Assembly (NCBI GenBank): GCA_002298925.1
Contig: DBMM01000147.1
Location: forward strand, 1 to 24,840
From: Geobacter sp. UBA698
GTDB taxonomy: Bacteria; Desulfobacterota; Desulfuromonadia; Geobacterales; Pseudopelobacteraceae
Length of the DNA stretch: 24,840 bases
Direction: 5' to 3'
The notes beneath the pieces were generated by a model. That model worked only from the letters and a program-made list of their open reading frames with translations, was not told the DNA's origin and did not search any database. Each line of letters opens with the position of its first letter. The stretch's first letter is position 1. This document shows positions 1-7,141 of the stretch, in pieces. A program made the position numbers and the translations under genes.

Positions 1-132
1 TTCTTTGATTTCATGTTGCCTATAAAAACAATTTTTCCGTAACCGGTATTAATCTTCGTTTTTACCGCGGTCAAACGACCTATATCTGCACAGTACGTAC
101 CTGTAGCTTTATTCACTAGACAATTCAGCTTG
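1..132. other. Left-edge stretch, nothing confidently assigned
   Basis: This is the sequence downstream of the Ig-like lipoprotein gene. On the minus strand a frame is open from inside that gene to the window edge (readable as ...TYCADIGRLTAVKTKIN...), but it has no ribosome-binding site and no recognisable domain. No clear terminator hairpin follows the lipoprotein stop codon; only a 4-bp GGTC/GACC stem is visible. It could be the start of, or spacer before, another gene beyond the edge. Confidence 0.3.
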
Positions 133-1839
133 TTAGTTGGCTGATTCAACTTTAAGGATTGACGAACCAGTAATGCTTCCTGAAGCGGCACTGATTGTTG
201 TCGAGCCAGGGGTGAGCGCGGTTGCCAATCCGATGGAGCCGGCACTATTGTAGAATGAGGCGACAGACCTGTCAGATGAATTCCAGGAAACCAATGCAGT
301 CAGATCTTGGGTAGTAGCATCGGAATACGTGCCGGTAGCGGTAAATTGCTGCGTTTTCCAGTTGGTAACACTCGGATTGTTCGGTGTTACAGCGATGGAG
401 ATTAGTGCTGCATTTGTGATCGTCAGAGTTGCCGAGCCTTGAATCCCTTCAGAAGTGGCCGTAATCGTGGTGGTTCCTGCTGCAGCAGTTGTTGCTTTGC
501 CCTTTGCATCAATGGAAGCGTTGCCATTGGAAGACTTCCAAGACACATACATCGTCAAGTCCTGGGTCGTGTTGTCCGAGAAAGTACCTGTGGCGGTGAA
601 TTGAAATGTCGTACCGGCTGGAATTGCAGATATGATTGGATTGCTTGGTGTTACTGCTATGGAGACGATTGACTGAGATGCTGGCGCCTTGACTGTCAGG
701 GGAGTAGAGCCTGAAATGGAACCGTAGGTGGCTGTAATCGTAGTTACCCCGACTGAAAGTCCTGTGGCTTCGCCGTTGGAACCGGCGGCGTTGCTGATGG
801 TGGCGATAGACGGTGTAGATGAATTCCAGGTTACTGATGTTGTCAGATCTTGGCTGGTGCTGTCTGAATAAAATCCGGTAGCGGTGAACTGCTGCGTGGT
901 TCTGGCGGCAATATTCTGGTTATCGGGAGTAACCACGATGGAGCTAAGTGTTGCAGTGGAGACCAGAAGGGTGGTCGTACCTGATGTTGTTCCTAATGTG
1001 GCTGTAATCGTTGTTGGTCCAGCGGCGACGGCACGTGCCAGGCCACCGCTTGCAGCGATACTGGCTTTGGATGTGTCTGAAGAATTCCAGGTGACTTGTG
1101 CAGTCAAATCTTGGTTAGTGTTGTCAGAGAACGTTCCGGTGGCAGTGAATTGCTGCGTTGTGCCGGCTGCAATACTTTGGTTGATGGGAGTCACCGTAAT
1201 TGAGCTAAGCGTTGCATTGGAAACCGGGAGGGTGGTCGTGCCAGAGACTGGTCCTTGCGTAGCCGTGATGGTTGTTGTTCCAGCAGCTAAGGCAGTGGCA
1301 TTACCCTCTGAATCGATGGTGGTTATTGATGGATCTGACGAACTCCAGGTGACTTGCTTTGTCAAATCCTGAGTCGAGTTGTCCGAGTACGTGCCTGTGG
1401 CAGTAAACTGCTGTGTCGTTTGGGCGGCCATGCTTGGATTTGTCGGAGTAACTGCAATTGAAGTAAGCGTTGCAGAAGTAACAGTCAGGGTAGTCGAGTC
1501 TGAGATGAGGCCGTATGTGGCAGTGATCGTTGTAGCTCCGGGTGCGAGTCCTGTAACTTTACCGTTGGAGCCGGCTGAGTTGCTGGTTGTGGCGCAAGAG
1601 CTGTCGGATGAACTCCAGGTTGCTGATGTTGTTAGGTCCTGGGTGGTGCCGTTTGCATAGGTGCCTATGGCTGTAAACTGCTGAGTGTTTCCGGCGGCAA
1701 TGCTTCGGTTTAATGGCGAAACTGCAATGGATACAGGTTTATTTCCGCTTCCAGCACCTCCGCTGCTGCATCCTCCTGCGAACATAATGCTCATGAGCAG
1801 CAGACATGAAACTACAAGGACATTAGTCTTTTTGTTCAT
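133..1839 (-). CDS. Lipoprotein with six tandem bacterial Ig-like (BIG2-type) domains
   Basis: The product is a 568-residue exported lipoprotein. The chosen ATG at 1839 sits behind AAAGGAGT; an in-frame ATG at 1893 would add 18 residues in front of the signal peptide. Residues 1-24 form a signal peptide ending in a lipobox (MFAGGC), so the Cys should be lipidated. The rest is six repeats of about 85-95 residues, each starting near 'SIAVTPxNxSIAAGTTQQFTA' and containing 'TYSDxTTQDLT', 'VTWxSSD' and 'GTTTITAT', the signature of bacterial Ig-like group 2 domains. Such modules act as cell-surface spacers or adhesion stalks. No enzymatic or binding domain is present, so the ligand is unknown. The gene is transcribed alone from an AT-richer region than its neighbours. 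The repeats are also visible at DNA level as roughly 255-280-bp units. Confidence 0.9.
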   Translation of the reverse strand: MNKKTNVLVVSCLLLMSIMFAGGCSSGGAGSGNKPVSIAVSPLNRSIAAGNTQQFTAIGTYANGTTQDLTTSATWSSSDSSCATTSNSAGSNGKVTGLAPGATTITATYGLISDSTTLTVTSATLTSIAVTPTNPSMAAQTTQQFTATGTYSDNSTQDLTKQVTWSSSDPSITTIDSEGNATALAAGTTTITATQGPVSGTTTLPVSNATLSSITVTPINQSIAAGTTQQFTATGTFSDNTNQDLTAQVTWNSSDTSKASIAASGGLARAVAAGPTTITATLGTTSGTTTLLVSTATLSSIVVTPDNQNIAARTTQQFTATGFYSDSTSQDLTTSVTWNSSTPSIATISNAAGSNGEATGLSVGVTTITATYGSISGSTPLTVKAPASQSIVSIAVTPSNPIISAIPAGTTFQFTATGTFSDNTTQDLTMYVSWKSSNGNASIDAKGKATTAAAGTTTITATSEGIQGSATLTITNAALISIAVTPNNPSVTNWKTQQFTATGTYSDATTQDLTALVSWNSSDRSVASFYNSAGSIGLATALTPGSTTISAASGSITGSSILKVESAN

Positions 1840-2326
1840 TTGTGACTCCTTTCGGTTTTTAAGAACCGCTACAAAATGAAAAGACTCTTTCATACGTGAA
1901 GCCCTATTTTATAATACAAGCAGGGTATAAATTTTTATGTGGAGAGGCTTGTGTGGTTTAAAATTAATTATAATCTGCAGGAAATTATATCTTGTTCTCT
2001 TGAGAACTCAAGTTGCTGAAAATTACAAATGTAAAAAAATACAAAAATGATAAGTGACATTTAGATGGCACCTGGGAAGGACAAGCACTTCAAGAGTTTG
2101 AGGAATGGGTAAGATGCTGGCAGGCAGGCTTGGTTAGGGTTTTGCAGGGATGTGACTTTGAATGTCTCAGTGTAAGGAAGATGAATTTATGGTCAGAATC
2201 TGTTTCAGGCGGAATAATAATTCGATTATGTTAGCGAAGGCGGGACGTAATTCTTTTATGCTTGACGGAGTTCGGGGGGGAATAAAATGATTTACATGCT
2301 GAAGTTTATTGAGAGGTTGAATGATT
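1840..2326. other. Gene-free AT-rich intergenic region
   Basis: The stretch holds the putative lipoprotein promoter, a plus-strand frame open without a start codon (2058-2234), and the region downstream of the tRNA. No tRNA-derived repeat, integrase remnant, RNA gene or convincing terminator was recognised. Confidence 0.5.
1984..2011 (-). promoter_or_regulatory. Putative sigma-70 promoter for the Ig-like lipoprotein
   Basis: Read on the minus strand, TTGAGT (2011-2006) and a perfect TATAAT (1989-1984) are separated by 16 bp. This would start transcription near 1977 and give an untranslated leader of about 140 nt before the ATG at 1839. A small inverted repeat (GTTCTC/GAGAAC) lies in the spacer. 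A second -10-like TATTAT at 1916-1911 has no good -35. This is pattern evidence only, in AT-rich DNA. Confidence 0.45.
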
Positions 2327-2403
2327 TGGCGGGCGGCATGGGATTCGAACCCACGACCCCAGGCTTCGGAGGCCTGTACTCTATCCAGCTGAGCTAACCG
2401 CCC
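2327..2403 (-). tRNA. tRNA-Arg (anticodon CCG), CCA encoded
   Basis: Read on the minus strand, the acceptor arm GGGCGGT pairs with GCCGCCC (the last pair is T-G). The D-arm AGCTCAGCTGGATAGAGT, a 5-bp anticodon stem CAGGC/GCCTG around the loop CTCCGAA, and the T-arm with GGTTCGAATCC are all intact. The anticodon CCG reads the arginine codon CGG. The discriminator base is G (2330) and the genome encodes CCA at 2329-2327. It is a single tRNA, not part of a visible cluster. Confidence 0.96.
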
Positions 2404-2424
2404 GCGTTTAACAAATCAGATGCC

Positions 2425-2490
2425 GTCAATCAGACAGTCAATAAGATTTACACTAATTTATCCCACAACTCAAGTCAAAAATCTGTCAAT
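2425..2490 (+). repeat. Three GTCAAT repeats upstream of a sigma-54-like promoter
   Basis: The hexamer GTCAAT occurs at 2425-2430, 2437-2442 and 2485-2490, the first two 12 bp apart and the third 48 bp further on. The last copy abuts the sigma-54-like element at 2491. They may be half-sites for an activator or may be chance in AT-rich DNA. Confidence 0.3.
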
Positions 2491-2507
2491 TTGGCAGACC
2501 GTTTGCT
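2491..2507 (+). promoter_or_regulatory. Putative sigma-54 (RpoN) promoter for the MBL-coaE operon
   Basis: TTGGCAGACCGTTTGCT matches the -24/-12 consensus YTGGCACGrNNNTTGCW at both invariant dinucleotides, GG (2493-2494) and GC (2505-2506), with the required 12-bp phase, and at TTGC. Positions 7-9 of the consensus mismatch. The start site would fall near 2518, just ahead of GGAGGT (2521-2526) and the ATG at 2531. No sigma-70 promoter of comparable quality was seen here. Confidence 0.5.
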
Positions 2508-2530
2508 ACACTGTGCGGAAGGAGGTGGGC

Positions 2531-3376
2531 ATGAAGCGCGCAATCATACTTGTCGTCCTGATCGTGCTGCTGGCACCCATGTTGTCGCAGGCTGCCAATT
2601 TCAGGTTCCAGAAGGTCAAGGAGGACATATATGCCGGCATTGCCGAACCGGGAGGTAAAGCCGCCAGCAACTGTTTGATCATCATAACCAGCTATCAGGT
2701 GATCATAGCCGGTGCCCATTTTTTACCAGAGACAACTCGCGAACTTCTTGATTTCGTCCAGAAGGTGACACCGTTGCCTGTGCGCTACATCATCCTGACG
2801 CATCATCATCGCGGCTTCAACTACATTGATTTCGATCTGCCGGCCAATGTCGAGATCATCACATCGGGCCAGACCTGGCAGGCGCTTAACAGCGAATTCC
2901 GTCAGATAAAAAATCAGGTAACGTTCTTTGACCGCGGCTTGACGATGAAGCGCGGCAGGACGCTGATCGTGTTGAACAATACCGGTAAGGGGCACAGCGA
3001 GGGCGATGTGTTCGTCTATCTGCCCGAGGAGGATGTGCTCTTTACTTCGGACCTGTTTTTTAACGATGTGGCCGGCTATATGGGGGACGGTCATTTCAGG
3101 GAGTGGGTTGCCGACCAGGAACTTCTGGCAGGAATCGATGCCCGTTATGTGGTGCCGGGATTGGGCGAGGTAACCAATTCCGACGGCATCCGACGTTTCC
3201 AGGTCTTCTTCAGGGATTTTACTACCGAGGTCTTGCGCCTGATCGGTCTTGGACTGGAGCCGGAGGCCGCCAAGCGCGGCTTTTCGTTGCCGCAGCATGA
3301 AAATCTGCCCGGATTCAGGGCCTTTTTCGATGTCAATTTCAAGCGGGCCTACAACGAACTGAAGGAACTGAAATGA
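2531..3376 (+). CDS. Secreted metallo-beta-lactamase-fold protein with degenerate metal motif
   Basis: The 281-residue protein starts at the ATG behind GGAGGT (2521-2526). An in-frame upstream extension to 2420 lacks a ribosome site and would spoil the signal peptide. Residues 1-22 form a signal peptide ending LSQAA, so the protein is likely periplasmic. The MBL fold is suggested by YIILTHHHRGFN (T90-H91-H92-H93-R94-G95-F96), then GKGHSEGDVFVYLPEEDVLFTSDLFF, typical of the second half of the metal site. The HxHxDH motif keeps the first two His, but the Asp and last His are replaced by Gly95 and Phe96. The usual Asp-Thr-Gly strand also reads IIAGAH. It may therefore bind fewer metals or be non-catalytic. 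Its stop overlaps the coaE start (ATGA). Confidence 0.85.
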   Translation: MKRAIILVVLIVLLAPMLSQAANFRFQKVKEDIYAGIAEPGGKAASNCLIIITSYQVIIAGAHFLPETTRELLDFVQKVTPLPVRYIILTHHHRGFNYIDFDLPANVEIITSGQTWQALNSEFRQIKNQVTFFDRGLTMKRGRTLIVLNNTGKGHSEGDVFVYLPEEDVLFTSDLFFNDVAGYMGDGHFREWVADQELLAGIDARYVVPGLGEVTNSDGIRRFQVFFRDFTTEVLRLIGLGLEPEAAKRGFSLPQHENLPGFRAFFDVNFKRAYNELKELK

Positions 3377-3987
3377 CGGGACGCAAAAACATCCGCGTGA
3401 TTGGTCTGACCGGCGGCATCGCCAGCGGCAAGAGCTCTGTGGCCCGCTATTTCGAGGAGCGCGGGGCGACGGTTATCGATGCCGATCAGCTTTCCCGACA
3501 GGCGGTCAGTCCGGGCACCCCCGTCCTGGAGCGTATTGTGGCCGTTTTCGGCCGTCAGGTGTTGCTGCCGGACAACCGGCTTGACCGCAAGCGCCTGGGC
3601 GCAATTGTTTTTTCCGATCCGGAGAAGAGGCGTCAGCTGGAGCAGATTATCCATCCTGAGATCAAGCGTCTGTCGGAAGAGCGCATCGCCGCCGCCGCCG
3701 CTGCCGGCCAACGTCTGGTGTTTTATATGGCGCCGCTCTTGATTGAGGCCGGTACGGCTGAGCGCTTTGACGAGATCTGGGTGGTCACGGTCTCCCCGCA
3801 GATTCAGCTGGAGCGTCTCATGGCACGGGACGGCATCAGCCCTGACGAGGCCCTTAGAATAATTTCAAGCCAGATGCCGCTGGCGGAGAAGGAGCGCTGC
3901 GGCCGGGTCGTGATCGACAACAGCGGGACACCGGAGCAGACCCGCCAACTGCTGGCCAAAATCTGGTCGAAGGAGATAGGTGCGTGA
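3373..3987 (+). CDS. coaE: Dephospho-CoA kinase
   Basis: This enzyme catalyses the last step of coenzyme A synthesis: ATP-dependent phosphorylation of the 3'-hydroxyl of dephospho-CoA, in the cytoplasm. The 204 residues match the family's usual length of about 200. The N-terminus carries the P-loop GGIASGKS (residues 14-21) within VIGLTGGIASGKSSVARYF. 'GATVIDADQLSRQAV' with its DAD motif, then 'IIHPEIK' and 'PLLIEAG' follow, all typical of CoaE. The ATG overlaps the stop of the upstream MBL-fold gene, and the stop overlaps the GTG start of the downstream methyltransferase, so the three genes should be translated from one mRNA. Confidence 0.97.
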   Translation: MTGRKNIRVIGLTGGIASGKSSVARYFEERGATVIDADQLSRQAVSPGTPVLERIVAVFGRQVLLPDNRLDRKRLGAIVFSDPEKRRQLEQIIHPEIKRLSEERIAAAAAAGQRLVFYMAPLLIEAGTAERFDEIWVVTVSPQIQLERLMARDGISPDEALRIISSQMPLAEKERCGRVVIDNSGTPEQTRQLLAKIWSKEIGA

Positions 3988-5171
3988 CGATACAAGACAA
4001 GAACCATATTCTGAGGCGCGGGGCGCCGCCGGAAGAAAAGCCTGATGTTACCATGAACTGCTTTGCCGCGGTTCCGCGCGGAGCAGAGGAAATTGCCGCC
4101 CAAGAACTGGAAACGCTCGGTATCAGCGGGGCAGTGCCGGCCAAGGGGGGGGTGGCGTTTAACACCAACCGGGCCGGCCTGTACCGGGCCAACCTCTGGC
4201 TGCGCACCGCCAGTCGCGTGCTGGTGCAGCTGGCCGTATTTCCTTGTACCAATCCTGATGAGCTGTATGGCGGGGTCCACGCCATTGACTGGTCCCAACT
4301 GATTACTCCCGCCATGACTCTGGCGGTGGACTGCAGTCTGCGCGATTCAGGCCTGACACACTCCGGTTTTGTGGCTCTCAAAACCAAGGATGCCATTGTG
4401 GACCGTATCCGCCAGGCATGCGGAAGCCGCCCCAATGTGGACACCGCCGCACCGGATGTGCGCGTAAATGTCCACCTTTTGAAGAACGTCTGTACCGTAA
4501 GTCTGGACAGTTCCGGTGAGTCCTTGGACCGTCGTGGTTATCGGCTTGAGCGCAACGAGGCGCCACTGCGCGAGACCCTGGCCGCCGCGGTTGTCGCCCT
4601 GACCGGCTGGGATGGTTCCGTCCCCCTGGCTGATCCCATGTGCGGCTCGGGAACTATTCCGGTGGAGGCAGCCCTGGTGGCGGCACAGATGCCGCCCGGC
4701 CTGCAGCGCTCGTTCGGATTTCAGAAATGGCTCGATTATGACGACAGATTATGGAACAGGCTGTACAGAGAGGCAGAACAAGGCGTCCGGAAACTGCCGG
4801 TGGGGTTGATAACCGGATACGATCTGGACAGCCGGGCGCTCGGGCTGGCAGCCAGAAATGCAGCCAAAGCCGGTTTTGAAGGCCAGTTGCATTTTTTTCA
4901 TGCCGCGCTGGAGAGCTTCAAGCCGGAAGGGGACAAAGGGGTGGTGATAATAAATCCGCCTTATGGCAAGCGTCTGGGGGATGAGGAGGAACTGAAAGAA
5001 CTCTACTGCCAGATCGGTGACATCATGAAACAGCGCTGTCGGGGGTGGACCGGTTACGTGTTGACCGGCAATCTGGAGCTGGCCAAATACATCGGACTCA
5101 AGGCTTCACGGCGTTTCGTGCTGTTCAATGGTCCGATCGAGTGCCGGCTGCTGAAGTACGATCTGTACTGA
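3984..5171 (+). CDS. THUMP-domain class I SAM-dependent RNA methyltransferase (RlmL N-half/YpsC type)
   Basis: The 395-residue protein is predicted to methylate rRNA at guanine N2, as the N-terminal half of E. coli RlmL does. The GTG start at 3984 is preceded by AAGGAG (3970-3975) and overlaps the coaE stop. An in-frame Met at residue 24 is an alternative. A THUMP-like RNA-binding region covers roughly residues 60-170. The methyltransferase domain has SAM motif I DPMCGSGT (217-224) and the catalytic NPPYGKR (324-330). The length equals the RlmL half alone and lacks the RlmK half found in the E. coli fusion. The exact rRNA position cannot be fixed from sequence, so no symbol is assigned. Confidence 0.92.
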   Translation: MTIQDKNHILRRGAPPEEKPDVTMNCFAAVPRGAEEIAAQELETLGISGAVPAKGGVAFNTNRAGLYRANLWLRTASRVLVQLAVFPCTNPDELYGGVHAIDWSQLITPAMTLAVDCSLRDSGLTHSGFVALKTKDAIVDRIRQACGSRPNVDTAAPDVRVNVHLLKNVCTVSLDSSGESLDRRGYRLERNEAPLRETLAAAVVALTGWDGSVPLADPMCGSGTIPVEAALVAAQMPPGLQRSFGFQKWLDYDDRLWNRLYREAEQGVRKLPVGLITGYDLDSRALGLAARNAAKAGFEGQLHFFHAALESFKPEGDKGVVIINPPYGKRLGDEEELKELYCQIGDIMKQRCRGWTGYVLTGNLELAKYIGLKASRRFVLFNGPIECRLLKYDLY

Positions 5172-5188
5172 CAGGCTGTTGAACAGCA

Positions 5189-5215
5189 ACTGCGGTGATC
5201 CGAATGCCCCGCAGT
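5189..5215. terminator. Possible weak bidirectional terminator hairpin
   Basis: ACTGCGG (5189-5195) pairs with CCGCAGT (5209-5215) across a 13-nt loop, in the 45-bp gap between two convergent genes. The T-rich tail on the plus strand is poor (TATTTCTT). A second small inverted repeat, GCTGTT/AACAGC, lies at 5175-5187. The convergent context makes a terminator plausible. Confidence 0.25.
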
Positions 5216-5216
5216 G

Positions 5217-5498
5217 CTATTTCTTGATCTTGTGACAGAAAAGGCATCGCATTGGGCCTGCCCCTGGTTTGGCGGGATGGTTCTCCGGGAACCGGATCTT
5301 GACACCATCGTGGCATTCGGCACAATGCGGATCCACGTCCATTTTGCTCTTGCCGTCCCTGATCATGTCATGGAAACGCTGGTGGTTATGGTCGCGGGGC
5401 ACCAGTTTCGTCTTTTCCGGTCCGGAGATGAATACGAACACGATGATGACTGCCGCAATAATGGCAATGAATATCCAGTCACGTTTGTCAATTTTCAT
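5217..5498 (-). CDS. Small membrane-anchored diheme c-type cytochrome
   Basis: The 93-residue protein has one N-terminal membrane segment (about residues 8-25, uncleaved because no signal-peptidase site follows) and a short periplasmic tail. The tail has two heme-attachment motifs, CAECH (59-63) and CLFCH (85-89). Additional histidines (His37, His39, His43, His58, His74) could serve as distal ligands. A weak AAAGAG lies about 10 nt before the ATG. The gene begins 26 nt after the small membrane-protein gene at 5524-5862, so the two are probably co-transcribed. It is likely an electron carrier tethered to the periplasmic face of the inner membrane. The redox partner is unknown. Confidence 0.88.
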   Translation of the reverse strand: MKIDKRDWIFIAIIAAVIIVFVFISGPEKTKLVPRDHNHQRFHDMIRDGKSKMDVDPHCAECHDGVKIRFPENHPAKPGAGPMRCLFCHKIKK

Positions 5499-5523
5499 AT
5501 AATAAAAACTCTTTTCTGTAAGG

Positions 5524-5862
5524 TCAGTCGGATTTGATCAGCGAGAAATAGATCACCACGCCGCCGATGAGCACTCCGCCAAAGGCAAAGGGAATTAATG
5601 ATTTGAGTGAGAGTTCATCGCTCGGTGCTGGCATGGCATAACGCAGGATCACAATCAGGCCGATCAGGGAAAACAGTGTCAGCAGCACTGTTTTTGATTT
5701 TTTGACAATACCCATAAAGAAGACCACTGCGATAACAGCCAGTACCGCCGGGTGGCTGAAGATCTGTTTAAGGCTCAGGTTCTGGATGGTGGTCAGCAGG
5801 TTGCCGGTTTCAAAGGGGCGCAACGCTTCGGTGGTTTTCTCCAACAAGTGCTGTTTGTCCAT
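5524..5862 (-). CDS. Small hydrophobic membrane protein, unrecognised
   Basis: From the ATG at 5862 the product has 112 residues. An in-frame Met at 5952 would start inside the dnaJ terminator and is rejected. An amphipathic N-terminus (MDKQHLLEKTTEALRP...) is followed by three hydrophobic segments around AVLAVIAVVFFMGIV, VLLTLFSLIGLIVIL and FGGVLIGGVVIYFSL. No conserved motif or heme site is visible. The ribosome site is not obvious. It lies just upstream of the diheme cytochrome gene in the same direction, so it may assist or anchor that protein. That link is by position only. Confidence 0.7.
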   Translation of the reverse strand: MDKQHLLEKTTEALRPFETGNLLTTIQNLSLKQIFSHPAVLAVIAVVFFMGIVKKSKTVLLTLFSLIGLIVILRYAMPAPSDELSLKSLIPFAFGGVLIGGVVIYFSLIKSD

Positions 5863-5905
5863 GGAGTTGTCCCGGAATTGAGTGGTAAGAGTAAGTAGTC
5901 TGAGG

Positions 5906-5934
5906 ATACTAAAGCAAACCTGGTTCATCGGCAA
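5906..5934 (-). promoter_or_regulatory. Possible sigma-70 promoter for the membrane protein/diheme pair
   Basis: TTGCCG (5934-5929) and TAGTAT (5911-5906) on the minus strand are 17 bp apart, directly behind the dnaJ terminator. Each box matches the consensus at four of six positions. The position fits an independent transcription unit. Confidence 0.3.
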
Positions 5935-5970
5935 GAAAAATGAAAAGCCCACATTTGCTGCGGGCTTTTC
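5931..5970 (-). terminator. Rho-independent terminator of the hrcA-grpE-dnaK-dnaJ operon
   Basis: On the minus strand GAAAAGCCCGC (5970-5960) pairs with GTGGGCTTTTC (5952-5942) around a 7-nt loop. This is an 11-bp stem with one G-U pair, followed by ATTTTTCTTG. It begins 7 nt after the dnaJ stop codon. The stem flanks are A/T-rich in both directions, so it may also stop plus-strand readthrough. Confidence 0.9.
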
Positions 5971-5977
5971 AAACGTT

Positions 5978-7114
5978 TTAACTCAGAAACCCCATCACTT
6001 TGTCCAAAAAGCTTTTTTTCAGGGGATGCACGTCCTCGCCGCTGATCCGGGCAAATTCCTCCAACAGCTCCTTCTGCTTCCTGTTCAGGTTGGAAGGGGT
6101 TTCCACCCTGATGACCACCAGCTGATCACCTCGTCCATAGCCTTGCAGGGAAGGAATCCCTTTGCCGCGCAGCCGATAGATTTTACCGGATTGGGTTCCC
6201 TCGGGAATCTTCATGGCAACTTTGCCATCCAGAGTGGGGACCTCGATTTCGCACCCCAGGGAGGCCTGGATGAAGCTGATCGGGAACTCGCAGACAACAT
6301 TGTTATCTTCACGCTGGAAGAGGGGGTGCTCCTTGACGCTGATGGCAACATACAGGTCGCCGTTGGGCCCACCTTTCAGCCCCTGGCCGCCGTTTCCGGG
6401 TGATTTGAGGCGCGAACCGGTTTCCACTCCTCCCGGCACCTTGATCGAAAGTGTCTTGGTGTCCTTGATACTGCCCTTGCCGCGGCATTCCGGGCATGGA
6501 TCGTCAACGATCTTCCCTTCGCCGTTACACTGGCCGCAGGTTTTGCTGACGCTGAAAAAGCCCTGCTGGTAGCGAACCTGTCCGGCGCCGCGGCAGGCGG
6601 GGCAGACTTTTGGATCTGTGCCCGGTTTGGATCCGGAGCCGTTGCAGGTGCCGCAGCGCTTGGCAAAAGGTACTTCGATCTTTTTCTCGACGCCGAAGGC
6701 AGCCTCTTCGAACGTGATTTCCATGTTGTAAAGCAGGTCGTCGCCGCGTCTGCCCTGGGTGCGTCCGCGCCCGCCGGCGCTGCCGCCCCCAAAGATATCC
6801 CCGAAAATGTCCCCGAAAATGTCGCCAAAGGGTGTGCCTCCGCCGAAACCGCCGAAGCCGCCGCTGGAAAAACCTCCGCCCGAAACGCCGGCATGGCCGA
6901 ATTGGTCATACTGGGCACGCTTCTGACCGTCGGAGAGCACTTCGTAGGCCTCGGAAAGCTCCTTGAACTTCTCTTCGGAGGCCTTGTCGCCGGGGTTTTT
7001 GTCGGGGTGGTACTGGATGGCTTGTTTGCGGAAGGCTTTCTTGATTTCGGTATCAGAGGCGTTGCGGTGGACACCGAGAATTTCGTAGTAATCGCGTTTT
7101 TCGCCGTTTGCCAA
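5978..7114 (-). CDS. dnaJ: Chaperone protein DnaJ (Hsp40)
   Basis: DnaJ delivers unfolded clients to DnaK and stimulates its ATPase. The 378-residue protein has the full class I layout. The J domain spans residues 8-72 with the HPD triad at 36-38, and a Gly/Phe-rich linker follows. Four zinc-binding repeats are present (CGTCNGSG, CPACRGAG, CGQCNGEG, CPECRGKG), then two client-binding beta domains and a dimerisation tail. The start is a TTG at 7114, preceded by AAAGGA about 9 nt upstream, and no in-frame ATG is available near the conserved N-terminus. It is the last gene of the heat-shock operon, 105 nt after dnaK. The gap holds a large palindrome, and the operon ends at the terminator at 5931-5970. 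Confidence 0.98.
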   Translation of the reverse strand: MANGEKRDYYEILGVHRNASDTEIKKAFRKQAIQYHPDKNPGDKASEEKFKELSEAYEVLSDGQKRAQYDQFGHAGVSGGGFSSGGFGGFGGGTPFGDIFGDIFGDIFGGGSAGGRGRTQGRRGDDLLYNMEITFEEAAFGVEKKIEVPFAKRCGTCNGSGSKPGTDPKVCPACRGAGQVRYQQGFFSVSKTCGQCNGEGKIVDDPCPECRGKGSIKDTKTLSIKVPGGVETGSRLKSPGNGGQGLKGGPNGDLYVAISVKEHPLFQREDNNVVCEFPISFIQASLGCEIEVPTLDGKVAMKIPEGTQSGKIYRLRGKGIPSLQGYGRGDQLVVIRVETPSNLNRKQKELLEEFARISGEDVHPLKKSFLDKVMGFLS

Positions 7115-7141
7115 AATAATTTTCCTTTATATGTCAAATAA

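Noticed and set aside
884..1660. Plus-strand open frames opposite the Ig-like lipoprotein
   Set aside because: They are shadows of the repeated Ig-like domains; their own translations merely repeat with the same period.
133..1700. Regularly spaced similar segments as a CRISPR-like array
   Set aside because: The period is about 255-280 bp and the similarity follows codons of Ig-like domains; there is no short repeat/spacer structure.
2327..2403. tRNA gene as a boundary of an integrated island
   Set aside because: No integrase gene, no second copy of the tRNA 3' end and no mobile gene is visible in the window.
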